DNA from: Burkholderia lata
Lineage (GTDB): Bacteria > Pseudomonadota > Gammaproteobacteria > Burkholderiales > Burkholderiaceae
Direction of reading: 5' to 3'
Length of the DNA: 64,000 nt
Assembly (NCBI RefSeq): GCF_000012945.1
Contig: NC_007510.1
Coordinates: forward strand, 248,001-312,000
The notes under the pieces were generated by a model. The model ran no database searches and was not told the DNA's origin. It saw only the letters and a program-made list of their open reading frames with translations. Both the position numbers and the translations under genes were made by a program. This document shows, one piece after another, positions 43,501-58,057 of the stretch (position 1 is its first letter; every line of letters starts with the position of its first letter).

Positions 43501-44772
43501 ATGTCATTCCGAAGCAGTATCGCCGCGGCCGTGCTGGGTGCGGTTGTCCTTGTATCGCCGCTTGCGGCGTCGGCCTCGGCCGCGCCGGCCGGATGGGTTG
43601 CCGCGTGGGCGACCGCGCTGCAGCCGATTCCCGACCTTGCCGCACCGCCGCCGCTTTATCGCGCACCCGACGTGTCCGGGCGAGCCGTACGCCAGATCGT
43701 CTACCCGACTGTGTCGGGGCGCGCCGCGCGGATCCGCGTCAGTAATGCATATGGCCGTACGCCGCTGATCGTCGAGGCGGCGAGCCTCGCGCGCGCCGGC
43801 GAAGGGGCGGCACTTGCCGGCGGTGTGGCGGCGCCGGTCCGGTTCGGCGGCAAGGCTTCGGTGACGCTTGGGCCGGGCCAGGAACTTGAAAGCGATCCGG
43901 TGGCGATCGACGTGACGGCCGGGCGGCCGTACGCGATCAACCTCCAGATGGGACCGAACCAGCGGATGACGGTCTGGCACCGCGTGTCGAACCAGTTCAA
44001 CTATGTGTCTGCACCGGGCGATCACGTGAATGATCCGGGTGCGGCCGCGTTCCGCACCCGCTTTACCCAATATGCATGGGTGACCGAGCTCGCGGTCGAG
44101 GCCGGGGCCGCGCACGCCAGCGTTGCCGCGATCGGCGATTCGATCACCGATGGGCTGCGCTCGAGCGTGAACCGGAACCACCGTTGGCCGGACGCATTGG
44201 CGCGTCGGCTGACCGCCTCGGGCGTGGAGTCGATCGGCGTCACGAATCTTGGTATCAGCGGGAACCGGCTGCTTAGCGATTCTGCGTGCTACGGCACGTC
44301 GCTGGCGTCGCGGTTCGAGCGCGATGCGCTGTCGCGCGCGGGTGTGAAGGCGGCGATCGTGCTGATCGGGATCAATGACATCAACTTCGCGGCGATGCCG
44401 CCGCGCGCGGGGCTCGATTGTGACCACCCGCATACGCAGGTCACCGCTGCATCGCTGATCGACGGCTACCGCCGGCTGATCGAAGCAGCGCATCGTCAGG
44501 GTGTGAAGGTTTTCGGTGCGACGCTGACACCGGCCGGGCTGCCGGCGGGGCGCGAAGCGATCCGGCTTGAGGTGAACCGGTGGATCCGGAGCGGTAGCGG
44601 GTTCGACGGTGTGGTCGACTTCGATGCGGTGCTGCGCGATCCGGCGCGCCCGAGTGTGCTGCAGCGTCGCTACGATAGCGGCGACGGCATTCACCCGAGC
44701 GACGCCGGCTACGCGGCGATGGCCGACGCGGTGCCGGTCGAGCAACTGCAGGCTGCCGTAGGCGGCAAGTGA
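43501..44772 (+). CDS. Secreted SGNH/GDSL-type hydrolase
   Basis: 423 aa. Signal peptide with hydrophobic core [22 protein letters not shown] beta-rich domain (about 30-200) precedes the SGNH catalytic domain: block [11 protein letters not shown] (Ser), the Gly in [16 protein letters not shown] (Asn) and C-terminal [10 protein letters not shown] (Asp/His). Probable extracellular or periplasmic esterase, possibly carbohydrate acetylesterase. GAGG lies about ten bases before the ATG. Confidence 0.88.
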   Translation: MSFRSSIAAAVLGAVVLVSPLAASASAAPAGWVAAWATALQPIPDLAAPPPLYRAPDVSGRAVRQIVYPTVSGRAARIRVSNAYGRTPLIVEAASLARAGEGAALAGGVAAPVRFGGKASVTLGPGQELESDPVAIDVTAGRPYAINLQMGPNQRMTVWHRVSNQFNYVSAPGDHVNDPGAAAFRTRFTQYAWVTELAVEAGAAHASVAAIGDSITDGLRSSVNRNHRWPDALARRLTASGVESIGVTNLGISGNRLLSDSACYGTSLASRFERDALSRAGVKAAIVLIGINDINFAAMPPRAGLDCDHPHTQVTAASLIDGYRRLIEAAHRQGVKVFGATLTPAGLPAGREAIRLEVNRWIRSGSGFDGVVDFDAVLRDPARPSVLQRRYDSGDGIHPSDAGYAAMADAVPVEQLQAAVGGK

Positions 44773-44776
44773 CGCA

Positions 44777-44792
44777 CCTCTATATATAGAGG
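44777..44792. repeat. Perfect 16-bp palindrome after SGNH hydrolase
   Basis: CCTCTATATATAGAGG begins four bases after the stop codon. Too short and AT-centred for a terminator; meaning unknown. Confidence 0.6.
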
Positions 44793-44846
44793 GAAGTGTT
44801 GCCGGCGACCGGGATGTCAGCAGCGTCACGCGGCCCGTCGTACCCC

Positions 44847-44882
44847 AAGCCCCCGTGCGCGTCAGCGCACGGGGGCTTTTTC
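44847..44882 (+). terminator. Intrinsic terminator of SGNH hydrolase gene
   Basis: AAGCCCCCGTGCGC pairs with GCGCACGGGGGCTT around GTCA, then TTTTC. It isolates the gene from the rRNA operon. Confidence 0.9.
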
Positions 44883-44903
44883 AAACTTTTTTCACAAAGG
44901 GGC

Positions 44904-44932
44904 TTGCGTAGTTGGGGACGGGTGCTTAGAAT
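44904..44932 (+). promoter_or_regulatory. Upstream rRNA operon promoter
   Basis: TTGCGT (44904-44909), 17-base spacer, TAGAAT (44927-44932). First of two tandem promoter candidates. Confidence 0.55.
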
Positions 44933-45064
44933 CACGCCTCTTTCGCGCTAACGGAAACACGGCGCGGAAGAGGGAAGCAGGGTTGGCGGTGTGCTGGAGT
45001 CTGGAGCGCGCAACCGGCCTGGAAGTTGAGCCCCGCAGTCGCAACGATGTAGTGAAAAAAGTTG

Positions 45065-45093
45065 TTGACGAAATGCGAAACACGGTTCATAAT
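45065..45093 (+). promoter_or_regulatory. Main rRNA operon promoter
   Basis: TTGACG (45065-45070), 17-base spacer, CATAAT (45088-45093), followed by the GC-rich discriminator CTCGC expected of a ppGpp-sensitive stable-RNA promoter. Confidence 0.75.
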
Positions 45094-45154
45094 CTCGCTT
45101 CTCTGCTGCTGAAAACGCAGCGCTGCTGAGAAACGCGAAGTTCCTCGCAGAAAC

Positions 45155-45173
45155 GCTCTTTAAAAATTAACAG
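45155..45173 (+). promoter_or_regulatory. rrn leader boxA antitermination site
   Basis: GCTCTTTAAAAATTAACAG is the NusB/NusE boxA of rRNA leaders. A second one, GTTCTTTAACAATCTGG, lies in the 16S-23S spacer at about 47229-47245. Confidence 0.75.
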
Positions 45174-45339
45174 CCGATAAGTGTGGGCGCTTGATGGAAG
45201 CGAGCTGATCCTCGGATCAGATAGCGAAAGTATCAAGAGTCTCACACTAAAGTAAGTCAGGTTTATGAAGTAATTCATTTACCTGTCAGCTTTGAGTGAG
45301 CGACCGGTTCTTAACTGAACCGAAAACAGTAACAGGTTT

Positions 45340-46872
<1,533 letters not shown>

Positions 46873-46936
46873 CCAGAGCTATCTCGCAAAGTTGAGCGCT
46901 CACGCTTATCGGCTGTAAATTTAAAGACAGACTCAG

Positions 46937-47013
46937 GGGTCTGTAGCTCAGTCGGTTAGAGCACCGTCTTGATAAGGCGGGGGTCGTTGGTTCGAATCCA
47001 ACCAGACCCACCA
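46937..47013 (+). tRNA. tRNA-Ile(GAT)
   Basis: 77 nt with encoded CCA. Acceptor GGGTCTG/CAGACCC; anticodon stem CCGTC/GGCGG with loop TTGATAA. In the 16S-23S spacer. Confidence 0.97.
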
Positions 47014-47054
47014 CCGTCTTGACTGGCGGTACACCCTGAGGAATATCTGTACAT

Positions 47055-47130
47055 GGGGGCATAGCTCAGCTGGGAGAGCACCTGCTTTGCAAGCAGGGGG
47101 TCGTCGGTTCGATCCCGTCTGCCTCCACCA
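47055..47130 (+). tRNA. tRNA-Ala(TGC)
   Basis: 76 nt with encoded CCA. Acceptor GGGGGCA/TGCCTCC retains the G3:U70 alanine determinant; anticodon loop TTTGCAA. In the 16S-23S spacer. Confidence 0.97.
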
Positions 47131-47423
47131 ATCACCAACGCTAAGGGCTTGGTTCAGACACTGAACCGAGAATTTTGCATTGGCGATTGAGCCAGTCAGA
47201 TGATATGAATAAAACCATATCGGCTGTCGTTCTTTAACAATCTGGAAGAAGTAAGTAATTTGGATAGCGGAAGCGTCTATGAGATGGACGTGAAAACTAT
47301 CCGGGTTGTGATTGTATCGATGTATCTCAAGATGATTCGAACTCTATGTTTGACTCAATTGGAATACGGCACAAATGCGAGAACTCAACCTGTAACGACT
47401 GTCGAGAGACAGACTCGTTATAG

Positions 47424-50304
<2,881 letters not shown>

Positions 50305-50434
50305 TATAACAAGTCTGTCTCGCGCTGAACACAGCGCGTCGGACTGGTTGATTCTCGTGTGTGATACACACAACTCAAAATTACTGCTTCTTCCAAGATT
50401 GGTTGTGCTGCGAAGCCAGCACAACAACCCCTTT

Positions 50435-50550
50435 TGCCTGATGACCATAGCGAGTCGGTCCCACCCCTTCCCATCCCGAACAGGACCGTGAAACGACTCT
50501 ACGCCGATGATAGTGCGGATTCCCGTGTGAAAGTAGGTAATCGTCAGGCT
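50435..50550 (+). rRNA. rrf: 5S ribosomal RNA
   Basis: About 116 nt. TGCCTGATGACC at the 5' end pairs with TCGTCAGGC at the 3' end. The internal CCCATCCCGAACAGGACCG and CCGATGATAGTGCGG are canonical. Confidence 0.94.
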
Positions 50551-50562
50551 CCCTAAGCCGAG

Positions 50563-50591
50563 AACCCCCGCCCGAAAGGCGGGGGTTTTTG
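50563..50591 (+). terminator. rRNA operon terminator
   Basis: AACCCCCGCC pairs with GGCGGGGGTT around CGAAA, then TTT. Confidence 0.9.
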
Positions 50592-50635
50592 CATTGGCGC
50601 GGCAGAAATGCACTAACGATCGGGACGGACGGCCA

Positions 50636-50821
50636 GGCTGGAGCTGGGGCGCCGAATGCGCCGATCCAGGCACCTGCGGTTCTCGAGCAATCCGCGGCAC
50701 CGCCGCCACGCAAATATTTAGGTGCGTTTCGCTGCGCTCCACATCAATCTGGCTGGAGCCGAAGCGGCGAATGCGTCGACTCGGGCCTCCATTGTTCTCG
50801 AGCGGTCGACAGCTCTGCGCC
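50636..50821. repeat. Imperfect tandem duplication, 115-bp period
   Basis: About 70 bases from 50636 recur from 50751 without insertions or deletions. Shared landmarks are GGCTGGAGC, CGAATGCG and TTCTCGAGC, each offset by exactly 115. Divergence is substantial, so it is old. The intervening sequence contains GCGTTTCGCTGCGCTCC. Confidence 0.65.
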
Positions 50822-51254
50822 ACTGATCAAGCCGATCGAGCTGGCCCCGCACTCGTGGCTGGCGCTGGCCGAAACCCACATTCAAACATCCGCCCTCCTG
50901 CTGTTCACGACGATGACGGCCAGGTCGAGTAGCGTCTCCATCGCATACCTGACTACCTCTCGACGTAGATTTGAGCGTCGCGGGCTCTGGTCCGATGTGG
51001 CATCGTCGACTCCTCGATTGCCGACTATCGGACGTCGTTCAGCGGCGTATTGAGCTCATCCTTGGCCTAAAGTCACCATTGCAATTCCGTGCCTATTGAG
51101 CATGTTTCGCGGCCTCCGTCACTGCGTGAAGCGCCAACATGACCCGGGCAACGGGTCACCTCAATCGGGCGTTTGGGCGTGTTCTAGCCACGAGCGCTGA
51201 AAGACTGCTACCCATCGAGCGAGTGAAGACGGATTGCGCCTAGGATGACATCGT

Positions 51255-51520
51255 GTAGCCATTCAGAGCTTTTGGGGCCTCAATTCATTGCATCTTCGCT
51301 CAAGCTGACCCACGCGAAGATACGGGCACGCGTAATCAGTCGGTTCGAAAGAAGCGGCGTGTCGCGCAAACCGCACGTCCGCGAGTTCATCGACCGGATA
51401 GCATCAGAAATCCGCGCCGTTGCTTTTGACGAGCACGGGCCGCCCGTCGCGCAACACCTAGATTTCTTCGATGAGTGAATAAGCCGTGCCGCCAAAGCAG
51501 TCTCGCCCTTCGTTCATTGA
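51255..51520 (-). pseudogene. Possible decayed coding sequence
   Basis: Read on the minus strand in one frame, this gives a plausible protein-like run broken by in-frame stops: MNEGRDCFGGTAYSLIEEI, stop, VLRDGRPVLVKSNGADF, stop, CYPVDELADVRFARHAASFE and onward to another stop. Codon use in this frame is moderately GC3-rich. No family was recognised, so this is only a suggestion of a pseudogene. Confidence 0.25.
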
Positions 51521-52619
51521 ACGCGAAGTGTGTGCCGCCGACGTCGACGCCGGTCGATCGCGCCGTGCTTGCGGTACTCGGATCTCGGAGTGCGGAGCCA
51601 TCGATGGGCGAAAACCAGCGCGCCGTGTTCCGGCCTTGATCTCGGGTGAGCACGACCAACGCCGGGAGCGAGCAGTAGGTACTGAAGACCGGATGTCGAA
51701 CGCCAGCTTTCCGGTGCCGTCGGATGGATGCGGAGCGGAAAACGCGCCGGCGTCGAACCCTGCGCAGGTATTGATGTTCAGCTGCATGAGGCGAGCATCG
51801 TACGGGCACGCAGGATGTCGTGTGTATGCCGCGGACTCGCTGCGACAGGCCGACCAGATACTGGTGTCCGTCCGCTTGATGGCGAGATGCAGTGGGCGGC
51901 ACATTGCAGAATGTTCGCCGAGATCGCTTCGACAAGCCTGCGGGGCAGGCTCGGGCGGGGCCGCATATAGTCGCCGAGCAATGGCTGTAATGGGTCGATG
52001 CTCGCCGGTCCGCCGGACTCACGCTCTGGTGCGTTATCGCCGGCGCAGGCGAGATTACATGGACACCTCGTTGAGCGGCCACGCATAGGCGATCGCATCT
52101 TGGCTCAACGGGGAGGCCCAGCAGAACCGATGCGCACGGCACCGAGGCAGCCGGCATCTAGTGGGGGCTTCAGTCGGTCATATGCGGTGAGCACTGCGGC
52201 TGCCGCCGGGCGTCCTGGAGCGTGGCTGTCAGCCAGCGCCAGCTGGCGGATTCTGGTGATCGTGCTCGGGCGATACCGGGCGTTCGACGGACCGGCGGCA
52301 CGCGCGGTCAAAGCCGTGAAGGTCATCGCAACGGCAAGCCGGCGCATGAGGATCCGAACCGGAGGCGGACAGTCCCGCGATGGCATCGCGCCTGTCGCTT
52401 CAGTCGGCAAAGGTTGGTGTCGCGCCCATGATTTCCGGTCGGCGGCCGGCCGGATGGCCCGAAGCAGCTGCCGGAAAACACCCGAAAGCCTTGCCATCTA
52501 TATCGCCTGCAGGTCCGGCCAGACAACCGTGAGATCGGAGGCGGCATCGCGCAAAGTATCGGGGATTGATCAACGAATCCGCCCGGCACGAAATTTGCGG
52601 AAATTTTTCGTTTACCCGC

Positions 52620-52648
52620 TTGGCAGAGTGCGAAAGAGGTCGTATGAT
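52620..52648 (+). promoter_or_regulatory. Possible upstream promoter of the tRNA-tuf block
   Basis: TTGGCA (52620-52625), 17-base spacer, TATGAT (52643-52648), preceded by AT-rich AAATTTGCGGAAATTTTTCG resembling an UP element. About 210 bases upstream of tRNA-Tyr. Confidence 0.45.
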
Positions 52649-52815
52649 GGCGGTCTTTCGTTTTCAGCGTAGATGCAGATCGACGTTGAGGGCGGAGTCT
52701 GACGAAGATGTGGCACTGATCGGTAGCACCCATACTTGCCTTAGCCGGGCAAGGGCGGGAGATCGGTGGTCAAGCGGGTGTCGGGAAGAGAGCGAAAATA
52801 ATCTTCCGGATGTGC

Positions 52816-52844
52816 TTGACAGATGTGCGATGCACCCCCATAAT
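52816..52844 (+). promoter_or_regulatory. tRNA-Tyr/Gly/Thr-tuf promoter
   Basis: TTGACA (perfect, 52816-52821), 17-base spacer, CATAAT (52839-52844), ending 14 bases before tRNA-Tyr. Confidence 0.82.
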
Positions 52845-52858
52845 CGTCAGTTCTCTAC

Positions 52859-52944
52859 GGAGGGGTGCCCGAGTGGCTAAAGGGGGCAGACTGTAAATCT
52901 GTTGGCTTACGCCTACGTTGGTTCGAATCCAACCTCCTCCACCA
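52859..52944 (+). tRNA. tRNA-Tyr(GTA)
   Basis: 86 nt, class II with a long variable arm, CCA encoded. Acceptor GGAGGGG/CTCCTCC with one G:U; anticodon loop CTGTAAA. Confidence 0.96.
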
Positions 52945-52988
52945 AGATTATCAGCGCAGTGAGCGGTAAGGAATCGTTTGTGGCCCGT

Positions 52989-53062
52989 GCGGGTGTAGCT
53001 CAATGGTAGAGCAGAAGCCTTCCAAGCTTACGACGAGGGTTCGATTCCCTTCACCCGCTCCA
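52989..53062 (+). tRNA. tRNA-Gly(TCC)
   Basis: 74 nt, CCA encoded. Acceptor GCGGGTG/CACCCGC; anticodon loop CTTCCAA. Confidence 0.96.
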
Positions 53063-53086
53063 GACCGCGAAGTTGAAGCGTAAAGC

Positions 53087-53161
<75 letters not shown>

Positions 53162-53227
53162 GCAGTACAAAGTCAGTGTCTTGTTTGCGCGCGGCGCAAC
53201 CTGTGAAATTCCTTTTGGGAGTCGAAA

Positions 53228-54418
53228 ATGGCCAAGGGTAAATTCGAGCGGACCAAGCCGCACGTGAACGTTGGTACGATTGGTCACGTTGACCACGGCA
53301 AGACGACGCTGACGGCAGCGATCACGACGGTTCTGACGAAGAAGTTCGGCGGCGAAGCGAAGGCATACGACCAGATCGACGCGGCACCGGAAGAAAAGGC
53401 GCGCGGCATCACGATCAACACGGCGCACGTCGAGTACGAAACGGCTAACCGCCACTACGCACACGTCGACTGCCCGGGCCACGCTGACTATGTGAAGAAC
53501 ATGATCACGGGCGCAGCGCAGATGGACGGCGCGATCCTGGTTTGCTCGGCAGCTGACGGCCCGATGCCGCAGACGCGTGAGCACATCCTGCTGGCGCGTC
53601 AGGTTGGCGTTCCGTACATCATCGTGTTCCTGAACAAGTGCGACATGGTGGACGACGCTGAACTGCTCGAGCTGGTCGAGATGGAAGTTCGCGAACTCCT
53701 GTCGAAGTACGACTTCCCGGGCGACGACACGCCGATCGTGAAGGGTTCGGCCAAGCTGGCGCTGGAAGGCGACACGGGCGAGCTGGGCGAAGTGGCGATC
53801 ATGAGCCTGGCCGACGCGCTGGACACGTACATCCCGACGCCGGAGCGTGCAGTTGACGGCGCGTTCCTGATGCCGGTGGAAGACGTGTTCTCGATCTCGG
53901 GCCGTGGTACGGTCGTGACGGGTCGCGTTGAGCGCGGCATCGTGAAGGTCGGCGAAGAAATCGAAATCGTCGGTATCAAGCCGACGGTGAAGACGACCTG
54001 CACGGGCGTTGAAATGTTCCGCAAGCTGCTGGACCAAGGTCAAGCAGGCGACAACGTTGGTATCCTGCTGCGCGGCACGAAGCGTGAAGACGTGGAGCGT
54101 GGCCAGGTTCTGGCGAAGCCGGGTTCGATCACGCCGCACACGCACTTCACGGCTGAAGTGTACGTGCTGAGCAAGGACGAAGGCGGCCGCCACACGCCGT
54201 TCTTCAACAACTACCGTCCGCAGTTCTACTTCCGTACGACGGACGTGACGGGCTCGATCGAGCTGCCGAAGGACAAGGAAATGGTGATGCCGGGCGACAA
54301 CGTGTCGATCACGGTGAAGCTGATTGCACCGATCGCGATGGAAGAAGGTCTGCGCTTCGCAATCCGCGAAGGCGGCCGTACGGTCGGCGCCGGCGTCGTC
54401 GCCAAGATCATCGAGTAA
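53228..54418 (+). CDS. tuf: Elongation factor Tu
   Basis: 396 aa. Delivers aminoacyl-tRNA to the ribosome. GTPase motifs: P-loop GHVDHGKT (19-26), DCPGH (about 81-85) and NKCD (about 136-139). Domains II and III follow and the protein ends VVAKIIE as in other EF-Tu. Position after tRNA-Tyr-Gly-Thr matches the tufB locus of many proteobacteria; the same transcript probably carries the tRNAs. Codon use is strongly biased, as for a highly expressed gene. Confidence 0.98.
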   Translation: MAKGKFERTKPHVNVGTIGHVDHGKTTLTAAITTVLTKKFGGEAKAYDQIDAAPEEKARGITINTAHVEYETANRHYAHVDCPGHADYVKNMITGAAQMDGAILVCSAADGPMPQTREHILLARQVGVPYIIVFLNKCDMVDDAELLELVEMEVRELLSKYDFPGDDTPIVKGSAKLALEGDTGELGEVAIMSLADALDTYIPTPERAVDGAFLMPVEDVFSISGRGTVVTGRVERGIVKVGEEIEIVGIKPTVKTTCTGVEMFRKLLDQGQAGDNVGILLRGTKREDVERGQVLAKPGSITPHTHFTAEVYVLSKDEGGRHTPFFNNYRPQFYFRTTDVTGSIELPKDKEMVMPGDNVSITVKLIAPIAMEEGLRFAIREGGRTVGAGVVAKIIE

Positions 54419-54477
54419 GCCAGTTATTCGTTGATCGACAGTTTTGGGGCTGGCAACAGCCGGCCCCAGCATGGTTT

Positions 54478-54553
54478 AGGGGTATAGCTCAACTGGCAGA
54501 GCGTCGGTCTCCAAAACCGAAGGTTGGGGGTTCGATTCCCTCTGCCCCTGCCA
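54478..54553 (+). tRNA. tRNA-Trp(CCA)
   Basis: 76 nt. Acceptor AGGGGTA/TGCCCCT, discriminator G, CCA encoded; anticodon loop CTCCAAA. Lies between tuf and secE as in most proteobacteria. Confidence 0.96.
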
Positions 54554-54596
54554 AAAAATAGCCACGTGTCCTACGTGGCATTTGTTTTAAGGTGTT

Positions 54597-54977
54597 ATGG
54601 CGAATCCATCCGTCGAAACTGTAAATACCTCCGGCGATAAGCTGATGCTGGCCCTGGGCGTATTGTTGGTCTTGGCCGGATTCGTGGGCTTCTTCTGGCT
54701 GGCCAATCAGCAGTGGTATGTCCGCGGTGCCGCGTTGGCGGTAGGTATCATCGCCGGCGTGGCCGTCGGGCTGATGTCCGCACCTGGCAAGAGCCTCATC
54801 GCCTTTGCCAAGGATTCGTACAAGGAAGTCCGCAAGGTCGTTTGGCCCACCCGCAAGGAAGCAACGCAAACCACACTCGTCGTGTTCGGTTTCGTGCTCG
54901 TGATGGCGATTTTCCTCTGGTTGAGTGACAAATCGATCGAATGGGTGATTTTCTCGGCGATTCTGGGTTGGAAATGA
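54597..54977 (+). CDS. secE: Preprotein translocase subunit SecE
   Basis: 126 aa, the three-helix long form as in E. coli: helices at about 16-35, 42-60 and 93-115. The conserved amphipathic block [31 protein letters not shown] precedes the last helix (residues about 63-95). Stabilises SecY in the SecYEG channel. nusG starts two bases after the stop. Confidence 0.97.
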   Translation: MANPSVETVNTSGDKLMLALGVLLVLAGFVGFFWLANQQWYVRGAALAVGIIAGVAVGLMSAPGKSLIAFAKDSYKEVRKVVWPTRKEATQTTLVVFGFVLVMAIFLWLSDKSIEWVIFSAILGWK

Positions 54978-54978
54978 T

Positions 54979-55536
54979 ATGAGCGATACTCCGGCATCCC
55001 CGAGCGGAAAGCGTTGGTACGTCGTGCACGCCTACTCCGGTATGGAGAAGAGCGTGCAACGTGCGCTTCAGGAGCGCATTGAACGTGCTGGCATGCAGGA
55101 CAAATTCGGTCAGATCCTGGTCCCGACCGAAGAAGTGGTCGAAGTCAAAGGCGGCCACAAGGCAGTAACCGAGCGTCGTTTCTTCCCCGGCTACGTGCTG
55201 GTTGAGATGGAAATGACGGACGAAACGTGGCACCTCGTGAAGAACACCGCGAAGGTCACCGGTTTCGTCGGCGGTGCACGTAACCGCCCGACCCCGATTT
55301 CCCCGAAGGAAGTCGAGAAGATCATGTCGCAGATGCAGGAAGGCGTTGAGAAGCCGCGCCCGAAGACCCTGTTCGAAGTCGGCGAGATGGTGCGTGTCAA
55401 GGAAGGCCCGTTCACGGACTTCAATGGCACCGTCGAAGAAGTCAACTACGAAAAATCGCGCGTGCGTGTGTCGGTCACCATCTTTGGTCGATCCACCCCG
55501 GTCGAACTCGAGTTCGGCCAGGTCGAAAAAGTTTGA
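54979..55536 (+). CDS. nusG: Transcription termination/antitermination protein NusG
   Basis: 185 aa. NGN domain (about 1-120: [31 protein letters not shown]) that binds RNA polymerase, linker, then KOW domain (about 130-185: [18 protein letters not shown]) that contacts Rho or ribosomal S10. It couples transcription with translation and Rho termination. Second gene of secE-nusG. Confidence 0.97.
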   Translation: MSDTPASPSGKRWYVVHAYSGMEKSVQRALQERIERAGMQDKFGQILVPTEEVVEVKGGHKAVTERRFFPGYVLVEMEMTDETWHLVKNTAKVTGFVGGARNRPTPISPKEVEKIMSQMQEGVEKPRPKTLFEVGEMVRVKEGPFTDFNGTVEEVNYEKSRVRVSVTIFGRSTPVELEFGQVEKV

Positions 55537-55545
55537 TCCCGATTC

Positions 55546-55569
55546 GGTGGGCAGCCTCGGCTGCCCACC
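55546..55569 (+). promoter_or_regulatory. Hairpin in nusG-rplK spacer
   Basis: GGTGGGCAG (55546-55554) pairs with CTGCCCACC (55561-55569), loop CCTCGG, without a T-run. Possible processing or pausing site between nusG and the rplK leader. Confidence 0.5.
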
Positions 55570-55678
55570 TTCGCGCTTACGGCCCGCGTCATGGCCGTTG
55601 AGGAGCGTCAGTAGCCAGTGGCGAAAGCGCGTTACTACTCACCGAACGCCTTCTCCGGCGTTCCAATGAGGTTCACAA

Positions 55679-56110
55679 ATGGCAAAGAAGATTATCGGCT
55701 TTATCAAGCTGCAGATCCCTGCAGGTAAAGCCAACCCGTCGCCGCCGGTCGGTCCGGCACTGGGCCAGCGCGGCCTGAACATCATGGAGTTCTGCAAGGC
55801 GTTCAACGCGCAGACTCAAGGCATGGAGCCGGGTCTGCCGGTGCCGGTGGTCATCACGGCATTCGCTGACAAGAGCTTCACGTTCGTGATGAAGACGCCG
55901 CCGGCGACCGTCCTGATCAAGAAGGCGGCGAAGGTGGACAAGGGCTCGAGCAAGCCGCACACCGACAAGGTCGGTTCGATCACGCGCGCTCAAGCTGAAG
56001 AAATCGCGAAGACCAAGATGCCGGACCTTACGGCAGCTGATCTGGACGCAGCCGTTCGCACCATCGCTGGTAGCGCACGCTCGATGGGCATCACTGTGGA
56101 GGGCGTGTAA
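55679..56110 (+). CDS. rplK: 50S ribosomal protein L11
   Basis: 143 aa. N-terminal domain [20 protein letters not shown] with [16 protein letters not shown]-terminal RNA-binding domain ending [11 protein letters not shown]. Forms the GTPase-associated centre with 23S rRNA. Abuts rplA with no spacer: its stop is followed directly by the rplA ATG. Confidence 0.98.
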   Translation: MAKKIIGFIKLQIPAGKANPSPPVGPALGQRGLNIMEFCKAFNAQTQGMEPGLPVPVVITAFADKSFTFVMKTPPATVLIKKAAKVDKGSSKPHTDKVGSITRAQAEEIAKTKMPDLTAADLDAAVRTIAGSARSMGITVEGV

Positions 56111-56809
56111 ATGGCTAAGATCTCCAAGCGCCGTCAGGCATTTGCTGCCAAGGTTGATCGTCAGAAGCTGTACGCGATCGAAGAAGCACTGAGCCTCGTG
56201 AAGGAATGCGCGAGCGCGAAGTTCGACGAGTCGATCGACGTCGCAGTCCAGCTCGGCATCGATGCGAAGAAGTCGGACCAGGTCGTTCGTGGTTCGGTCG
56301 TTCTGCCGGCAGGTACGGGCAAGTCGGTTCGCGTTGCTGTGTTCGCGCAAGGCGAGAAGGCTGAGCAAGCGCGTGCAGCAGGCGCGGAAATCGTCGGTAT
56401 GGAAGACCTGGCAGAGCAGATCAAGGCTGGCCAGATGGACTTCGATATCGTGATCGCTTCGCCGGACACGATGCGTATCGTCGGTACGCTCGGCCAGATC
56501 CTCGGCCCGCGCGGCCTGATGCCGAACCCGAAGGTCGGTACGGTCACTCCGGACGTCGCAACCGCCGTCAAGAACGCGAAGGCTGGTCAGGTGCAATTCC
56601 GTGTCGACAAGGCCGGTATCATCCACGCGACCATTGGCCGTGCATCGTTCGAACCGACCGCACTGCGTTCGAACCTGTCGGCACTGATCGAAGCGCTGCA
56701 GAAGGCAAAGCCGGCAACGAGCAAGGGCGTCTACCTGCGCAAGATTGCACTGTCGAGCACGATGGGCGTCGGCGTTCGCGTCGACCAGGGTACGCTGGCA
56801 GCACAGTAA
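56111..56809 (+). CDS. rplA: 50S ribosomal protein L1
   Basis: 232 aa. Signature block [20 protein letters not shown] (about residues 120-140) and end [17 protein letters not shown]. Binds the L1 stalk of 23S rRNA and is expected to repress its own operon by binding the rplK leader. Confidence 0.98.
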   Translation: MAKISKRRQAFAAKVDRQKLYAIEEALSLVKECASAKFDESIDVAVQLGIDAKKSDQVVRGSVVLPAGTGKSVRVAVFAQGEKAEQARAAGAEIVGMEDLAEQIKAGQMDFDIVIASPDTMRIVGTLGQILGPRGLMPNPKVGTVTPDVATAVKNAKAGQVQFRVDKAGIIHATIGRASFEPTALRSNLSALIEALQKAKPATSKGVYLRKIALSSTMGVGVRVDQGTLAAQ

Positions 56810-57103
56810 GCAAGTATTCGGGCCGCTTCGTTCGCGAAGCGGCCTACATGGGCTTTGGGCGGTTGTTCGTGCAGTAGGCGGGCAACCGGTTATCAAAGAC
56901 CGTTGGTGGGGCGCAGCAGTCAGGTGATCCCTTAATTCAAGCCAACGCAGATGGCGAACCCGAGAAAGTTTTGCAGTGGTGAAGCCGCAGGCCGTGAAGC
57001 GATTCCCGGCGTGAGGTGGAAATACTCCTAACGAGGTCGGACGCCGTTGTTGAACGAGGTACGCGAGGTTTCGTGCCGAACGTATCGTTTCTGGAGGCTA
57101 ACC
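56810..57103 (+). promoter_or_regulatory. rplJL leader region
   Basis: About 290 bases with no gene. GGCCGCTTCG/CGAAGCGGCC (56821-56830 / 56835-56844) is a perfect 10-bp hairpin with a TTCG loop shortly after rplA. The rest is the long leader where L10-(L12)4 is known to bind and repress translation in bacteria. CTGGAGG precedes the GTG start of rplJ. Confidence 0.6.
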
Positions 57104-57601
57104 GTGCCGCTTAATAGAGAAGACAAGCAAGCCGTCGTCGCTGAGGTTTCCGCGCAAGTCGCGAAGGCCCAGACCGTTGTGCTGGCTGAGTATCGTGGAA
57201 TTGCGGTTGGCGATCTGACCAAGCTGCGCGCGCAAGCGCGTGAGCAACAGGTTTACCTGCGCGTGTTGAAGAACACGCTGGCGCGTCGCGCTGTTGAAGG
57301 TACGCCTTTTGCTCCGCTGGCAGAGCAGATGACTGGCCCGTTGATCTACGGCATCTCGGAAGATGCAATTGCTGCTGCTAAGGTCGTCAACGACTTCAGC
57401 AAGAGCAATGACAAGTTGGTCATCAAGGCTGGTTCGTTCGATGGCAAGGTGATGGACAAGGCTGGCGTGCAAGCGCTGGCAAGCATCCCGAGCCGCGAAG
57501 AACTGCTCTCGAAGCTGCTGTTCGTTATGCAATCGCCTGTTTCGAGCTTCGCGCGCGCTCTTGCCGCGCTGGCCGAGAAGAAGCAAGCGGAAGCTGCGTA
57601 A
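57104..57601 (+). CDS. rplJ: 50S ribosomal protein L10
   Basis: 165 aa starting at GTG ([16 protein letters not shown] as encoded), the usual start in betaproteobacteria, with GGAGG nine bases upstream. The open frame upstream is leader sequence. Segments [20 protein letters not shown] and [13 protein letters not shown] identify L10, which anchors L7/L12 dimers to the stalk. Confidence 0.97.
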   Translation: MPLNREDKQAVVAEVSAQVAKAQTVVLAEYRGIAVGDLTKLRAQAREQQVYLRVLKNTLARRAVEGTPFAPLAEQMTGPLIYGISEDAIAAAKVVNDFSKSNDKLVIKAGSFDGKVMDKAGVQALASIPSREELLSKLLFVMQSPVSSFARALAALAEKKQAEAA

Positions 57602-57664
57602 TCGAACGTGCATCAGCGTCATTGATCGCTGGCTGTATCCGAATTCAATTTAGGAGTATTTCAA

Positions 57665-58039
57665 ATGGCAATCGCAAAAGAAGACATCCTGGCAGCAGTC
57701 GAAGGGATGACCGTTCTGGAACTGAACGAACTGGTCAAGGCATTCGAAGAGAAGTTTGGCGTGTCGGCAGCTGCAGTGGCAGTCGCTGGCCCGGCAGGCG
57801 GCGGCGCTGCTGCTGCTGCTGAAGAGCAGACCGAATTCACGGTCATGCTGCTCGAAGCAGGCGGCAACAAGGTTGCAGTCATCAAGGCAGTTCGCGAACT
57901 GACGGGCCTGGGCCTGAAGGAAGCGAAGGACCTGGTTGACGGCGCACCGAAGCCGGTCAAGGAAGCAGTGCCGAAGGCTGCTGCTGACGAAGCCAAGAAG
58001 AAGCTGGAAGACGCAGGCGCGAAGGCCGAAATCAAGTAA
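57665..58039 (+). CDS. rplL: 50S ribosomal protein L7/L12
   Basis: 124 aa. N-terminal dimerisation domain, Ala/Gly-rich hinge ([16 protein letters not shown], about 38-53) and C-terminal factor-binding domain ([20 protein letters not shown]). The stalk protein recruits EF-Tu and EF-G. TAGGAG lies upstream of the ATG. Confidence 0.98.
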   Translation: MAIAKEDILAAVEGMTVLELNELVKAFEEKFGVSAAAVAVAGPAGGGAAAAAEEQTEFTVMLLEAGGNKVAVIKAVRELTGLGLKEAKDLVDGAPKPVKEAVPKAAADEAKKKLEDAGAKAEIK

Positions 58040-58057
58040 GTTTCGGCGCGCTGTGCG

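Larger units (their letters stand above)
50593..52615. other. Two-kilobase gene desert after the rRNA operon
   Basis: No frame here has a recognisable family, a good ribosome-binding site and Burkholderia-like codon use together. Overlapping short frames exist on both strands. GC content and third-position GC are lower than in flanking genes. It looks like decayed or laterally acquired DNA. A divergent duplication (50636-50821) and a stop-interrupted minus-strand reading (51255-51520) are listed separately. No transposase, integrase or terminal repeats seen. Confidence 0.6.

Noticed and set aside
51440..51560. GVDVGGTH on the minus strand, suggestive of a hydantoinase/ROK-type ATPase start
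   Set aside because: Only eight residues match; the frame before and after has no family features.
52566..52880. 104-codon plus-strand frame before tRNA-Tyr
   Set aside because: It runs through the tRNA promoter into the tRNA gene and has no family similarity.
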